Assembly: GCA_035552195.1 (NCBI GenBank)
Contig: DASZLU010000108.1
Location: 1-64,000, forward strand
Source of the DNA: CAIKMD01 sp035552195
GTDB lineage: Bacteria > Pseudomonadota > Alphaproteobacteria > ATCC43930 > CGMCC-115725
DNA: 64,000 nt
Direction: 5' to 3'
Below the pieces are notes generated by a model. It did not search any database and was not told the origin of the DNA. It saw nothing but the letters and a program-made list of their open reading frames with translations. Position 1 is the stretch's first letter; every line of letters begins with the position of its first letter. The translations under genes and the position numbers were made by a program. Shown here piece by piece: positions 45,170-54,403 of this stretch.

Positions 45170-45229
45170 GACTGACCAAGCCGAACCGACAAGCTGGACT
45201 GAACCGCTGGACTGACACGTTGGGACTGA
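45170..45229 (+). repeat. Four short GACTGA direct repeats before the ATPase gene
   Basis: GACTGA at 45170, then GGACTGA at 45196, 45209 and 45223. The last three are spaced 13 and 14 bases apart. They fill the gap between the permease stop and the ATPase ATG. Confidence 0.6.
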
Positions 45230-45232
45230 CCC

Positions 45233-46552
45233 ATGGACACACTCGCGACGACCGTCGACACCAACCTCATCTCGGCCAACGGCATCTGTAAGACTTATCA
45301 GCAGCCGGATCATGCCGGGCGATTGGTGCTCGATCACATCGACTTCACGCTGAAGGAAGGCGAGATCGTCGCGATCCTTGGCAAATCGGGGTCGGGCAAA
45401 TCGACCTTCCTGCGCGTCGTTGCCGGCCTGACCCAACCGAGTGCCGGCGCCGTCAGCTATCGTGGCCAGCCGCTCTATGGGCCGGCGCAAGGCATCGCGA
45501 TGGTGTTCCAGAGCTTCGCGCTCTTCCCCTGGCTCACCGTGCTCGGCAACGTCGAACTCGGCCTCGAGGCGCAGGGCGTGCCGCGCGACGAGCGCCGCCA
45601 ACGCGCCATCGCCGCCATCGATCTGATCGGCCTCGACGGCTTCGAATCCGCTTATCCGAAAGAATTGTCAGGCGGCATGCGCCAGCGTGTCGGCTTCGCC
45701 CGCGCGCTCGTCGTCAATCCCGACATATTGCTGCTCGACGAACCGTTCTCGGCGCTCGACGTGTTGACGGCCGAGACGCTGCGCGGCGACATCATGGATC
45801 TGTGGACCGACCGGCGCGTCCCGACCAAGGGCATCCTCTTCGTCTCGCATAACATCGAGGAAGCCGTCGACATCGCCGATCGCATCATCATTTTCGGCAG
45901 CGACCCCGGCTGTATCCGCGCCGAGATCCCGGTACCGATCACGCGGCCGCGCGATTGGGCAGCGCCCGCCTTCCGCCGCATCGTCGACGAGGTCTATACG
46001 CTGCTCACCACCGTGCCAGGCCGCGAAGGCGGCCGCCGCGGCGGCCGCGCCGACACGCTGAGCATGCAATACCGCCTGCCCGACGCATCGATTCAGCAGC
46101 TCGTCGGTCTTCTCGACCTGTTGGTCGCCGAGCCGTTCAACGGCCGTGCCGACCTGCCGCATCTCGCCGAAAGCGAGCACATCACCACCGACGATCTCGT
46201 CGTCATGCTCGAAGCCCTGCAACTCATGGGCTTCGCCCAGGTCGGCGGCGGCGATATCGATGTGACGCCCGTCGGCCGCGCTTTCGCCGAAGCCGATTTG
46301 CAAGGCCGCAAGCAAATATTCGCCGATTCGCTGATACGCAATATCGGCTTCATCGCGCATATCCGCCGCGTGCTTGATGAGCGCCCCGGCCACGCCGCGC
46401 CCGAAGCGCGATTCCTCGGCGAGCTCGAAGATCATTTGAGCGAGGAGGAAGCCCAGCGCGTGCTGGAGACCGTGATCAATTGGGGCCGCTATGCGGAGCT
46501 GTTCGCTTACGATTACGATCGCGGCGTATTAAGCCTCGAAAATCCGCAATAA
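45233..46552 (+). CDS. ABC ATPase with C-terminal AAA-associated domain
   Basis: 439 residues. The NitT/TauT-like ATPase (about 10-265) has Walker A GKSGSGKSTFL, Q-loop VFQSFALFPWLT, signature LSGGMRQRVGFARAL, Walker B LLLDEPFSALD and FVSHNIEEAVD. Residues about 285-430 form the AAA-associated C-terminal domain, a winged-helix-like regulatory extension with VGLLDLLVAEPFNGRADL. The domain pair is seen beside fused permeases like its neighbour. The extension may sense a ligand or gate ATPase activity. RBS is weak. Confidence 0.87.
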   Translation: MDTLATTVDTNLISANGICKTYQQPDHAGRLVLDHIDFTLKEGEIVAILGKSGSGKSTFLRVVAGLTQPSAGAVSYRGQPLYGPAQGIAMVFQSFALFPWLTVLGNVELGLEAQGVPRDERRQRAIAAIDLIGLDGFESAYPKELSGGMRQRVGFARALVVNPDILLLDEPFSALDVLTAETLRGDIMDLWTDRRVPTKGILFVSHNIEEAVDIADRIIIFGSDPGCIRAEIPVPITRPRDWAAPAFRRIVDEVYTLLTTVPGREGGRRGGRADTLSMQYRLPDASIQQLVGLLDLLVAEPFNGRADLPHLAESEHITTDDLVVMLEALQLMGFAQVGGGDIDVTPVGRAFAEADLQGRKQIFADSLIRNIGFIAHIRRVLDERPGHAAPEARFLGELEDHLSEEEAQRVLETVINWGRYAELFAYDYDRGVLSLENPQ

Positions 46553-46559
46553 CGTAACA

Positions 46560-47756
46560 ATGCTCAATCCGCAGGGGCGTGCGTTCCGGGTTCTGCTCGG
46601 TGCGCAATCGATGGTGTCGTCGCTCGCCGTCGATATGAGTTTGCCGGCGCTGCCCGCGATCGCCGCCAGCCTTCACACCGACCCGGCCCGCGCCCAGCTC
46701 ACGATCGGCTTTTATCTGCTGGGCTACGCGTCGGGCCAGCTTTTCTATGGCCCGCTCTCCGACCGGTTCGGCCGCCGGCCGATGCTCCTCATCGGCCTCG
46801 CGATCTATACGCTCTGCGGCTTCCTCTGCGCCTTCGCTCCGACCATCGATCTCATGATTGCGGTGCGCTTGCTGCAAGGTTTTGGCGGCGCCGTCGGCGT
46901 CGTCGTGACCCGGGCGGCGGCGCGCGATCATTTCGGCGGCCGCGAATTGGCGCAGATGATGTCGTCGATCACCGCCGTGCAGGCTTTCGGTCCGCTGATC
47001 GCCCCGGTGCTGGGCGGCATTCTCGCCACGCATTTCGACTGGCACATCATCTTCCTGGTGCAAGGCTGTTTCGCGGCGGCGATGCTGATCAGCACCTGGG
47101 CCGGCTTCGCGGAATCGATCAAGCAACGCGACATCCACGCCATCAGGCCGGCGCGGCTGCTGGCGAATTACTGGACCTTCTTCACCAATCCGCGCTGCAT
47201 CGGCTTCGCCCTTGTCAGCGCTTCCGTCTTCACCGGGCTTTTCATCGTCCTCTCGGCGTCGCCCTTCGTGCTGATCGATGTCTATGGCCTCTCGAGCCAG
47301 GCCTACGGCTTCTTCTTTGGCGCCTCGGTGCTGGGCTATATGGTCGGTTCGTTCGGTAATCGCCGGCTTCTGCGCGGCACGGTGCAAAGCGAGACGGTGC
47401 TGCGCTGGGGACTGGCCGTGCTGATCGTAGCGGCAGGCGCGATGATGTTCTTTGCCGCAAAGATGCTCGGCGGCGTTGCCGGCATCATGGGGCCTTATGT
47501 CGTCTATTGCTTTGCGATCAGCCTCGTGCAGTCGAACGCCGTCGCCGCAGCAATGGAGCCGGTGCCGCATATGGCGGGCACGGGCGCGTCGCTGATGGGG
47601 GCGATCCAGATGGCGAGCGCGGCGGTCGGCGGCTTTGTCGTCGATCTGTTCTTCGACGGCACCGGCACGCCGATGGGCGTCGGCATGGCCAGCGCAGCGC
47701 TCGCCGCGACCGCGTTCTATTGGCTGATCGCGCGGCTCAATCGGCGAAGCATCTAG
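46560..47756 (+). CDS. Bcr/CflA-type MFS multidrug exporter
   Basis: 398 residues with 12 helices. The Bcr/CflA signature appears as GYASGQLFYGPLSDRFGRRP in the loop after helix 2, followed by RLLQGFGGAVGVVVTRA in helix 4-5. This is the DHA1 branch that exports drugs and small metabolites by proton antiport. It starts eight bases after the ATPase stop; a role linked to that importer is possible but not shown. Confidence 0.88.
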   Translation: MLNPQGRAFRVLLGAQSMVSSLAVDMSLPALPAIAASLHTDPARAQLTIGFYLLGYASGQLFYGPLSDRFGRRPMLLIGLAIYTLCGFLCAFAPTIDLMIAVRLLQGFGGAVGVVVTRAAARDHFGGRELAQMMSSITAVQAFGPLIAPVLGGILATHFDWHIIFLVQGCFAAAMLISTWAGFAESIKQRDIHAIRPARLLANYWTFFTNPRCIGFALVSASVFTGLFIVLSASPFVLIDVYGLSSQAYGFFFGASVLGYMVGSFGNRRLLRGTVQSETVLRWGLAVLIVAAGAMMFFAAKMLGGVAGIMGPYVVYCFAISLVQSNAVAAAMEPVPHMAGTGASLMGAIQMASAAVGGFVVDLFFDGTGTPMGVGMASAALAATAFYWLIARLNRRSI

Positions 47757-47836
47757 CGAAGCGCTCAATCCCGCGCGGTTCGCGCTATCGTCTGCCGCTT
47801 GAAACGGCGAAAAGCCGCTCCACGTACGGAGCCGGA

Positions 47837-49111
47837 ATGAGTTCATCCTTCGTCACGGCGAAATCCGATCGGACGGAAAAGCGGCGGTCGCTGCGGCGGC
47901 ATCGGGCCTTCGCGACCGGACTGCTGTTGCTGGCGGTGGCGATCTTCGTCGCCGCACGCGAATGGCCGGGCGCGCCCTTTGCCGCGAGGCTGCTCGGCGC
48001 CGCCGCCGAAGCCGCTATGGTCGGCGGACTGGCGGATTGGTTCGCGATCACGGCGCTGTTCCGCCGGCCTCTCGGCCTTCCCATTCCGCACACCGCCCTC
48101 ATCCCGGCGAAGAAAAGCGACATCGGTAAATCGCTGGGCGGGTTCGTGCGCGACAATTTCCTCGATCCCGACCTGCTGCTCGAGCGGCTGAGGCGCGGGA
48201 ACCGGGCCCGGCAATTGGCCGGCTGGCTCACAACGCCGAGCAACGCCGATTTCATCGCCGAGCGCATTGTCGCCGCAGCGCCGATGATGATCGAAACGCT
48301 CGACGATCAGCCGGTCAGGATTTTTCTCGGCAAGATCGCACGCGAGAGGCTGCACCACATAAATTTTATGGGTGCTGCCGACGCGGTCCTCAAACATCTC
48401 GTCGATACTGGTAAGCATCTGGTGCTGCTCGACGCGTTGCTTGAGCAGATCAAGCCGGCCCTCTATCGCAACCGCGACACGGTCGCCGCGAAGGTCGGCG
48501 AATTCACAGGCCGCTGGGTGCCGGAATTCGTCGATCGGCGACTCGCTATCCGACTGACCGAGGCAATCGAGAAATCGATCGACGCCGTGGGTACACCGGG
48601 CGATCCCGAGCGCTTGCGTCTTGACCGCTGGATGAGGGACGAGCTGACGCAGCTGCGCGCGAAGCCGAGCTTTGCCCGTGCAATCGAAGACCTGAAGCAG
48701 GCGCTCTCCAACCAGCCCGCCCTGCTCGGCGCGTTGGAAACGCTCTGGAGCGAGGTCAAAGCGGAAATATTGGCCGATCTGAGTTCGGCATCGCCCAAGG
48801 GACGCATGATCGCCACCGAGCTGGTCCAGACCACAGGGCGGCTGCTCGAGAATTCGCCCGCCATGCAGAAGCATCTGAACGGGGCCATCGAAACCGTGCT
48901 GATCGACTACATTACGCCCTGGCGCCTGGGCATCGGTAAGTTCATCGCCGATCTTGTGGCGAGCTGGGATGGCCGCCAAGTCGCCGACATCATCGAGCTG
49001 CACGTCGGCAAGGATCTGCAATACGTCCGCGTGAACGGTACCGTCGTCGGCGCGCTGATCGGCGTCGTTCTATTCTTATTGAACGAGTTTCTGCCGCATC
49101 TCTGGCGTTAA
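47837..49111 (+). CDS. DUF445 family membrane protein
   Basis: 424 residues. One helix near 28-45 and another near the C-terminus (about 400-420) flank a long helical domain. The DUF445 mark is GLADWFAITALFRRPLGLPIPHTALIP, with core ADWFAITALFRRPLG, plus KSDIGKSLGGFVRDNFL. The start at 47837 follows GGA; the open frame from 47507 overlaps the MFS gene. Function of the family is unknown (E. coli YjiN belongs to it). Confidence 0.88.
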   Translation: MSSSFVTAKSDRTEKRRSLRRHRAFATGLLLLAVAIFVAAREWPGAPFAARLLGAAAEAAMVGGLADWFAITALFRRPLGLPIPHTALIPAKKSDIGKSLGGFVRDNFLDPDLLLERLRRGNRARQLAGWLTTPSNADFIAERIVAAAPMMIETLDDQPVRIFLGKIARERLHHINFMGAADAVLKHLVDTGKHLVLLDALLEQIKPALYRNRDTVAAKVGEFTGRWVPEFVDRRLAIRLTEAIEKSIDAVGTPGDPERLRLDRWMRDELTQLRAKPSFARAIEDLKQALSNQPALLGALETLWSEVKAEILADLSSASPKGRMIATELVQTTGRLLENSPAMQKHLNGAIETVLIDYITPWRLGIGKFIADLVASWDGRQVADIIELHVGKDLQYVRVNGTVVGALIGVVLFLLNEFLPHLWR

Positions 49112-49122
49112 CGGCACCGAGA

Positions 49123-50607
49123 CTAAGCGCGCGGCCGCATTGTCGGGAAAGCGATGACGTCGCGGATCGACGGGCTATTCGTCAGCAGCATCACCAAGCG
49201 ATCGATGCCGATGCCGAGACCACCCGCCGGCGGCATGCCGTATTCCAGCGAGAGCACGAAATCGGCGTCGAGATGCTGTGCCTCGTCGTCGCCCTTCTCG
49301 CGCTCGAGCATCTGCTGCTTGAAGCGGTCGAGCTGATCGAGCGGGTCGCTGAGCTCGGAGAAGGCGTTTGCGATTTCCCAGCCGTTCACATAGGTCTCGA
49401 ACCGCTCGGTCAAGCGCGGATCGTTGCGATCGGCCTTGGCGAGCGGCGAGATTTCGCGCGGGAAGCCGGTGACATGCGTCGGCTGGATCAGCGTGTCTTC
49501 GACCTTCGCGGCGAAGGCTGCTTCGAGGGCGCGGCCCCAGCCGGCGCTCGACGGGCAATCGGCGCCGAGGCGCCGCGCCGCATCGCGCGCCGCCGCATCG
49601 TCGCTAATCGCCATGAAGTCGACGCCGGTCGCCTGCTGCACCAGCTCTGCCATGGTCTTGCGCGGCCAAGGCGGCGTGAGGTCGATCACCTTGTCGCCGA
49701 ATTGCGCCCGCATGCCACCGAGCACTTCCTTCGCCGCCTCGCTGACCAACAGCTCGGCGACGTTCATCATCTCGTGATAATCGACGAAAGCCTGATAGAG
49801 CTCGAGCGAGGTGAATTCGGGATTGTGCCGCGGCGAGATGCCTTCGTTGCGGAAGTTCCTGTTGATCTCGAAGAGCTTATCGGAGAGCCCCCCGACGAGG
49901 AGCCGCTTCAGATGCAGCTCGGGCGCGATGCGCAAATAGAGCTCGAGATCGAGCGCGTTGTGATGCGTGTTGAACGGCTTGGCCGAGGCGCCGCCCGGGA
50001 TCGAATGCAGCATGGGCGTCTCGACTTCAAGAAAACCTCGCTCGATCAGGATCCGCCGGATGGAGGCGACGATGCGGCTGCGGCGGCGCAGCGTCTCGCG
50101 GCTTTCCTCGCTCATGATGAGGTCGAGGTAGCGCTGGCGATAGCGCAGCTCGATATCGGAGAGCCCGTGGAATTTCTCGGGTAGCGGCAACAGCGCCTTG
50201 GCCAATACCGTGACCTTGGTGCTGTTGATCGTGAGCTCGCCGCGCGGCGTGCGCCGAACGAGGCCATCGACGCCGATGAGATCGCCGATGTCGAGCAACT
50301 TCACGGCCGCGATCTGCTCGGGCGAGAGATGATCCTTGTGGCTGAAGACCTGGATCTTGCCGCTGGTGTCGTGCAGATCGATGAACATGCCGCTGTTGCG
50401 GATGGCGCGGATGCGCCCGGCGACCGCGACACTGTCCTGGGTCTCGGCCCCGGTCGCCAGCTCGGCATAGCGCTGCTCGAGCTCTTTCGCCGTCGCGGTG
50501 ACGGTGAAGCCATAAGGGTAGGGGTCGATGCCCATCGCGCGCAGCGCTTTGAGCTTCTCGATCCGCGCGAGGCGGAACGGGTTTTCTTCGTCGCGTTCGT
50601 CAGCCAT
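49123..50607 (-). CDS. lysS: Lysyl-tRNA synthetase, class II
   Basis: 494 residues. An OB-fold anticodon domain (about 55-160, with VAGRIRAIRNSGMFIDLHD) leads to the class II catalytic core. Motif 1 lies around ILIERGFLEVETPML, motif 2 reads FRNEGISPRHNPEFTSLE and motif 3 GLGIGIDRLVML. It charges tRNA-Lys in the cytosol. Many alphaproteobacteria instead use the unrelated class I enzyme, so the form is a useful lineage marker. It converges with the DUF445 gene, 11 bases apart. Confidence 0.95.
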   Translation of the reverse strand: MADERDEENPFRLARIEKLKALRAMGIDPYPYGFTVTATAKELEQRYAELATGAETQDSVAVAGRIRAIRNSGMFIDLHDTSGKIQVFSHKDHLSPEQIAAVKLLDIGDLIGVDGLVRRTPRGELTINSTKVTVLAKALLPLPEKFHGLSDIELRYRQRYLDLIMSEESRETLRRRSRIVASIRRILIERGFLEVETPMLHSIPGGASAKPFNTHHNALDLELYLRIAPELHLKRLLVGGLSDKLFEINRNFRNEGISPRHNPEFTSLELYQAFVDYHEMMNVAELLVSEAAKEVLGGMRAQFGDKVIDLTPPWPRKTMAELVQQATGVDFMAISDDAAARDAARRLGADCPSSAGWGRALEAAFAAKVEDTLIQPTHVTGFPREISPLAKADRNDPRLTERFETYVNGWEIANAFSELSDPLDQLDRFKQQMLEREKGDDEAQHLDADFVLSLEYGMPPAGGLGIGIDRLVMLLTNSPSIRDVIAFPTMRPRA

Positions 50608-50624
50608 GGCGCGCTTTTAACAGG

Positions 50625-52367
50625 CTACGGCGCGGCACGGAAGGCGCCGACGTCGCGCTGTTGGTCATGGAACGCCGCCAAAGTGCTGCGATGGCCGACG
50701 CTGACCATGGTCGGATGCCAGGCGGCGTCGCGCAGCATTTGGTAAAATTTCGCCTCGCTGGCCTCGTCGAGAGCCGAGGTCGCCTCGTCGAGGAACAGCA
50801 GATCGGGCTGGGTCAGCAGCACGCGGGCGAAAGCGAGACGCTGCTGCTCGCCCAGCGACAGGCGATGCGCCCAGTAATCGTCCTCGTCGAGCCGGGACGC
50901 AAACGCGCCAAGGCCGACGGCACCCAGCACCTCGGCGAGGCGACTGTCCGGCAGATCGGTCGTTGCTTGCGGGTAGATCAGCGCCTCGCGCAGCGTGCCG
51001 AGCGGCAGATAGGGCTTTTGCGGCAGGAAGAGCGACTTGCCGGCGGCGAGGCGGATCGCGCCTTTGCCGTAAGGCCAGATGCCGGCGATGGCGCGGAGCA
51101 GCGTGCTTTTGCCGGCGCCGGTCGGGCCGGTAACCAGCACCGCCTCGCCCGGCTTCGCCGCGAGCGCGACATGGTTGAGCAGCGGCGATCCGTCGGGCAA
51201 CGTGAGATCGAGATCGGACACGGCGACGCCCTGGCCTTGATGCTCGACATCGATCGGCTGCTTGCCCTTCACCTCTGCCGCAATGGCGCGCACGCGATCG
51301 TCGAAGCCGACGAGGCGCTGCACCACCGCGCGCCACGCGGCAATGCCGGTGTCGTTCGCGCCAGTGCCGGCGGTGTAGGAATTGATGATGAACGACAGAG
51401 CAGTCTGGACAGAATTGAACGCGCTTGCCGTCTGCATTAATCCGCCGAGTTGAATCGTCTTGGCGAAGTAGCGCGGCGCCGCGACTATGAAGGGGAAGAT
51501 GGTCGCGAACTGAATGTAAAAATTCGTCCACCAGCCAAGCGCCTTGATACGGCGCATGATCGCCCAAAAATTGTCGACCACATGGTTGAAACGACCAATG
51601 AAGATCGCGTGTTCGCGCGGCTCGCCGCCGTACAAGGCAACGCTTTCAGCATTCTCGCGCAGGCGCACGAGGCTGAAGCGGAAATCGGCTTCATAGCGTT
51701 GCTGGGCAAAATTCAGGGCGATCAAAGGGCGGCCGATCTTCATCGTTCCGAAGGTTCCCACGATCGCATAGATCAGCGCGAACCACACCATGTAGCCAGG
51801 AATCGTAAGCGTAAAGCTACCGAGCGGCACGGTGAGCGGCCCCGATAGCTTCCAGAGAATGCCGAGAAAAGAGAATAGCGTGACGGCGGAATTCATGAGA
51901 CCGAGCGTCAGGCTGAGGCTCATATCGGTGAAGCGGTTGAGATCTTCGGCGATGCGCTGGTCGGGGTTGTCGGTGTCGCCGCCCGTGAGTTGCAGGCGGT
52001 AATAGGCTTTGCCCTCCAGCCAATCGTGCAGATATTGCCGCGTCAGCCACCGCCGCCAGCGGATCTGCAGCATCTGCTGCAGATAGGTCGCGTAAACCCC
52101 GGTAATGATGTACGCCACCGCGAGATAGGTGAAGACCCAAAGCTCGACGAAGAAACCGTGCTCATCGAGATTCTGGAGCGTGTTGTAAAAATCGTTATTC
52201 CAGAAATTGATCCGCACATTGATGAAAACGAGCAGCAGGTTGAGCGCGACCACGGCAGCCAGCAGGCCCCAGGCCCATTTCTTGTCGTCGGACACGAAGT
52301 ACGGCTTGGCGAGGCGCCAGGCATCGCGCACAAAATCGAGCCGGTGTCCTTTTTGATCGCTCGCCAT
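50625..52367 (-). CDS. BacA/YddA-like ABC transporter, permease fused to ATPase
   Basis: 580 residues. The SbmA/BacA-like membrane domain (about 1-350) has helices with NFWNNDFYNTLQNLDEHGF and the conserved DNPDQRIAEDLNRF. The ATPase (about 375-575) has Walker A TGPTGAGKSTLL, signature LSLGEQQRLAFARVL and Walker B LLFLDEATSALDE. This fused form resembles E. coli YddA and the ABCD-type proteins and differs from BacA/SbmA, which lack the ATPase. Relatives move peptides, cobalamin or very long chain fatty acids. The substrate is open, although the window also encodes late cobalamin synthesis. Confidence 0.88.
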   Translation of the reverse strand: MASDQKGHRLDFVRDAWRLAKPYFVSDDKKWAWGLLAAVVALNLLLVFINVRINFWNNDFYNTLQNLDEHGFFVELWVFTYLAVAYIITGVYATYLQQMLQIRWRRWLTRQYLHDWLEGKAYYRLQLTGGDTDNPDQRIAEDLNRFTDMSLSLTLGLMNSAVTLFSFLGILWKLSGPLTVPLGSFTLTIPGYMVWFALIYAIVGTFGTMKIGRPLIALNFAQQRYEADFRFSLVRLRENAESVALYGGEPREHAIFIGRFNHVVDNFWAIMRRIKALGWWTNFYIQFATIFPFIVAAPRYFAKTIQLGGLMQTASAFNSVQTALSFIINSYTAGTGANDTGIAAWRAVVQRLVGFDDRVRAIAAEVKGKQPIDVEHQGQGVAVSDLDLTLPDGSPLLNHVALAAKPGEAVLVTGPTGAGKSTLLRAIAGIWPYGKGAIRLAAGKSLFLPQKPYLPLGTLREALIYPQATTDLPDSRLAEVLGAVGLGAFASRLDEDDYWAHRLSLGEQQRLAFARVLLTQPDLLFLDEATSALDEASEAKFYQMLRDAAWHPTMVSVGHRSTLAAFHDQQRDVGAFRAAP

Positions 52368-52404
52368 CCTTGCTCCTGATAGCCGATTGCTGGAAAGTCA
52401 CGCC

Positions 52405-52857
52405 ATGCTGGAAATTCGCGACACCGCCCAAACGATCTGCCGCGGCGTGACCCGCGCGCTGACGCAGCGCGGCTTCGCGACGCTGACCGAACTGTCCTTC
52501 GCCGATGGACGCCGCGCGGATGTCCTGGCGCTGGGGCGCGACGGCGCGCTGGTGATCGTCGAGGTCAAATCGTCGGTAGCTGATTTCCGCTCCGACCGCA
52601 AATGGCCGGAATACCGCCAATGGTGCGACCAGCTTTATTTCGCCGTCGCCGAAGGCTTTCCGCAGGAGCTGATTCCCGAGGAATGCGGCTTGATGGTGGC
52701 GGATGGTTTCGGTGCTGCGGTTTTACGCGAGGCCCCCTCGCAAAAGCTCGACGCGGCACGACGGCGCGCCTTGCATCTGCGCTTTGCACGCACCGCCGGC
52801 ACGCGGCTGCTGCGGCTGACCGATCCTGGCGCCGGCGATCCCGAAACTTTTATCTAA
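52405..52857 (+). CDS. mmcB: MmcB-family DNA repair protein
   Basis: 150 residues; the ATG at 52405 is preferred to a TTG at 52387. The family core reads RRADVLALGRDGALVIVEVKSS (keys RADVLAL and VIVEVKSS) followed by DFRSDRKWPEYRQWCDQLYF, a PD-(D/E)xK-like nuclease arrangement with Asp, Glu and Lys in place. MmcB is found mainly in alphaproteobacteria, where Caulobacter mmcB is damage-inducible and linked to mitomycin C tolerance. No LexA box is obvious upstream. It is divergent from the ABC gene and converges with hldE. Confidence 0.88.
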   Translation: MLEIRDTAQTICRGVTRALTQRGFATLTELSFADGRRADVLALGRDGALVIVEVKSSVADFRSDRKWPEYRQWCDQLYFAVAEGFPQELIPEECGLMVADGFGAAVLREAPSQKLDAARRRALHLRFARTAGTRLLRLTDPGAGDPETFI

Positions 52858-52866
52858 GACGAAAGT

Positions 52867-54324
52867 CTAGCGAACCGCGCGCGCGATCGTCGCGGTGGTC
52901 GAGAAGCCCGGCACGATCGGGGCCAGCATGATGCGCCCGCCATAGCTTTTGACGATATCGGCGCCGACGACCTGATCGAGCCGGTAATCCGCGCCCTTAA
53001 CCAACAGATCGGGCTTGAGCTGCGCGATCAGCTCTTCCGGCGTGTCTTCGTCGAAGATCACGACCGCATCGACGGCGGCGAGCGAGGCGAGCACCGCGGC
53101 GCGCGCATCCTGATTCTGCACCGGCCGGTCGGGACCTTTCAGCCGTTTCACCGACTCATCGCTGTTGATGCCGACGACGAGGCGATCGCACGCCGCCCGC
53201 GCCTGGCCCAGCAAAGTGACGTGGCCGGGATGCAGCAGATCGAAACAGCCATTGGTGAAGCCGATCTTCAACCCGTTGCGCCGCCAGCGCGCGATCTGAT
53301 CGAGCGCCAGAGAGAGCGGCAGCGTTTTGCGATGCTCGATCGTGTCGCTATTGAGCAAACCCGCTTCGAGCTCGGTCGCCTCCACCACCGCGGTGCCGAC
53401 TTTGCCGACGACGATTCCGGCCGCCGCATTCGCCAGCCGCGCCGCATCGGCGAGGCTCGCCCCGGCACCGAGCGCCGCCGCCATTACCGAGACAACCGTA
53501 TCGCCGGCGCCCGAGACATCGAACACTTCGCGCGCTTCGGCGGCGAGCTTCAGTGGCTCGCCTTCGGGCTCGACGACGAGCATGCCGTCCTTGCCGCAAG
53601 AGACGAGCAGCGCGCCGAAGCCGTGCGCGGCAATCAGCGAGCGCGCCGCGAGCACGACTTCCTCGTCGGTGCCGACCGGCATCTTCGTCGCCGCGGCGAG
53701 CTCGGGCCGGTTCGGCTTCAACACATCGGCGCCGCGATAGATGCTGTAGTCATGACCCTTGGGATCGACGATGACGATGCTGCCCAGAGCCTTCGCCACG
53801 GCAACGATCTCGGCCGCGGTCCCGCCGCTGAGCACGCCTTTGGCATAGTCGGAGAGGATGATGACTTTGTAGTGCGGCAGCGCATCGGCGACAATCTTCA
53901 CGAGATCGGTGCGCAGCTCTTCCGGCAGCGGCGAGACATTTTCCTGATCGGCGCGCAGCAATTGCTGCGTGCCGGCGACATAGCGCGTCTTGAGCGTTGT
54001 GACTCGGCCGCGCTCGGCCAGCACGTGCGCTTCGGCATTGCCCAGGCCCGCCACCATGCGCGCGACTTCGCGGCCAGCCGGATCGGTGCCCGTCACCGAA
54101 ACGAAACACGTCGCGACGCCCAGCGAATGGAGATTGCGCAGCACGTTGCCGGCGCCGCCCAGAGTGCGCTCTTCGCGCTCGATATGGAGAACCGGGACCG
54201 GCGCCTCGGGCGAAATGCGCTCGACGCGACCATAAATATAGTGATCGAGCATCAAATCGCCGACACAGAGAATCTGCGTCTGTTTGAGATGCTCGACCAG
54301 CGGGATGAGGTCGGCAGGGTTCAC
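52867..54324 (-). CDS. hldE: Bifunctional heptose 7-phosphate kinase/heptose 1-phosphate adenylyltransferase
   Basis: 485 residues with two catalytic domains. The N-terminal ribokinase-like kinase (about 10-320) has GGAGNVLRNLHSLG and the anion-hole motif DVSGAGDTVVSVMA. The C-terminal nucleotidyltransferase (about 345-485) has FTNGCFDLLHPGHVTLL with the HxGH signature, and VKGADY. It makes ADP-activated heptose for the lipopolysaccharide inner core. No other hld or waa genes are in the window. Confidence 0.94.
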   Translation of the reverse strand: MNPADLIPLVEHLKQTQILCVGDLMLDHYIYGRVERISPEAPVPVLHIEREERTLGGAGNVLRNLHSLGVATCFVSVTGTDPAGREVARMVAGLGNAEAHVLAERGRVTTLKTRYVAGTQQLLRADQENVSPLPEELRTDLVKIVADALPHYKVIILSDYAKGVLSGGTAAEIVAVAKALGSIVIVDPKGHDYSIYRGADVLKPNRPELAAATKMPVGTDEEVVLAARSLIAAHGFGALLVSCGKDGMLVVEPEGEPLKLAAEAREVFDVSGAGDTVVSVMAAALGAGASLADAARLANAAAGIVVGKVGTAVVEATELEAGLLNSDTIEHRKTLPLSLALDQIARWRRNGLKIGFTNGCFDLLHPGHVTLLGQARAACDRLVVGINSDESVKRLKGPDRPVQNQDARAAVLASLAAVDAVVIFDEDTPEELIAQLKPDLLVKGADYRLDQVVGADIVKSYGGRIMLAPIVPGFSTTATIARAVR

Positions 54325-54403
54325 CGGGCGTCTTTAAGTCGACGATCGGTCCCTGGCAAGTAGAACCTGAAAAGCCGAAGTGTTGATGGGCGGCGCGGGC
54401 CGA

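Noticed and set aside
46476..47846. 456-residue antisense open frame opposite the Bcr/CflA gene
   Set aside because: Low-complexity Asp/Arg/His-rich translation; the plus-strand MFS protein explains the codon pattern.
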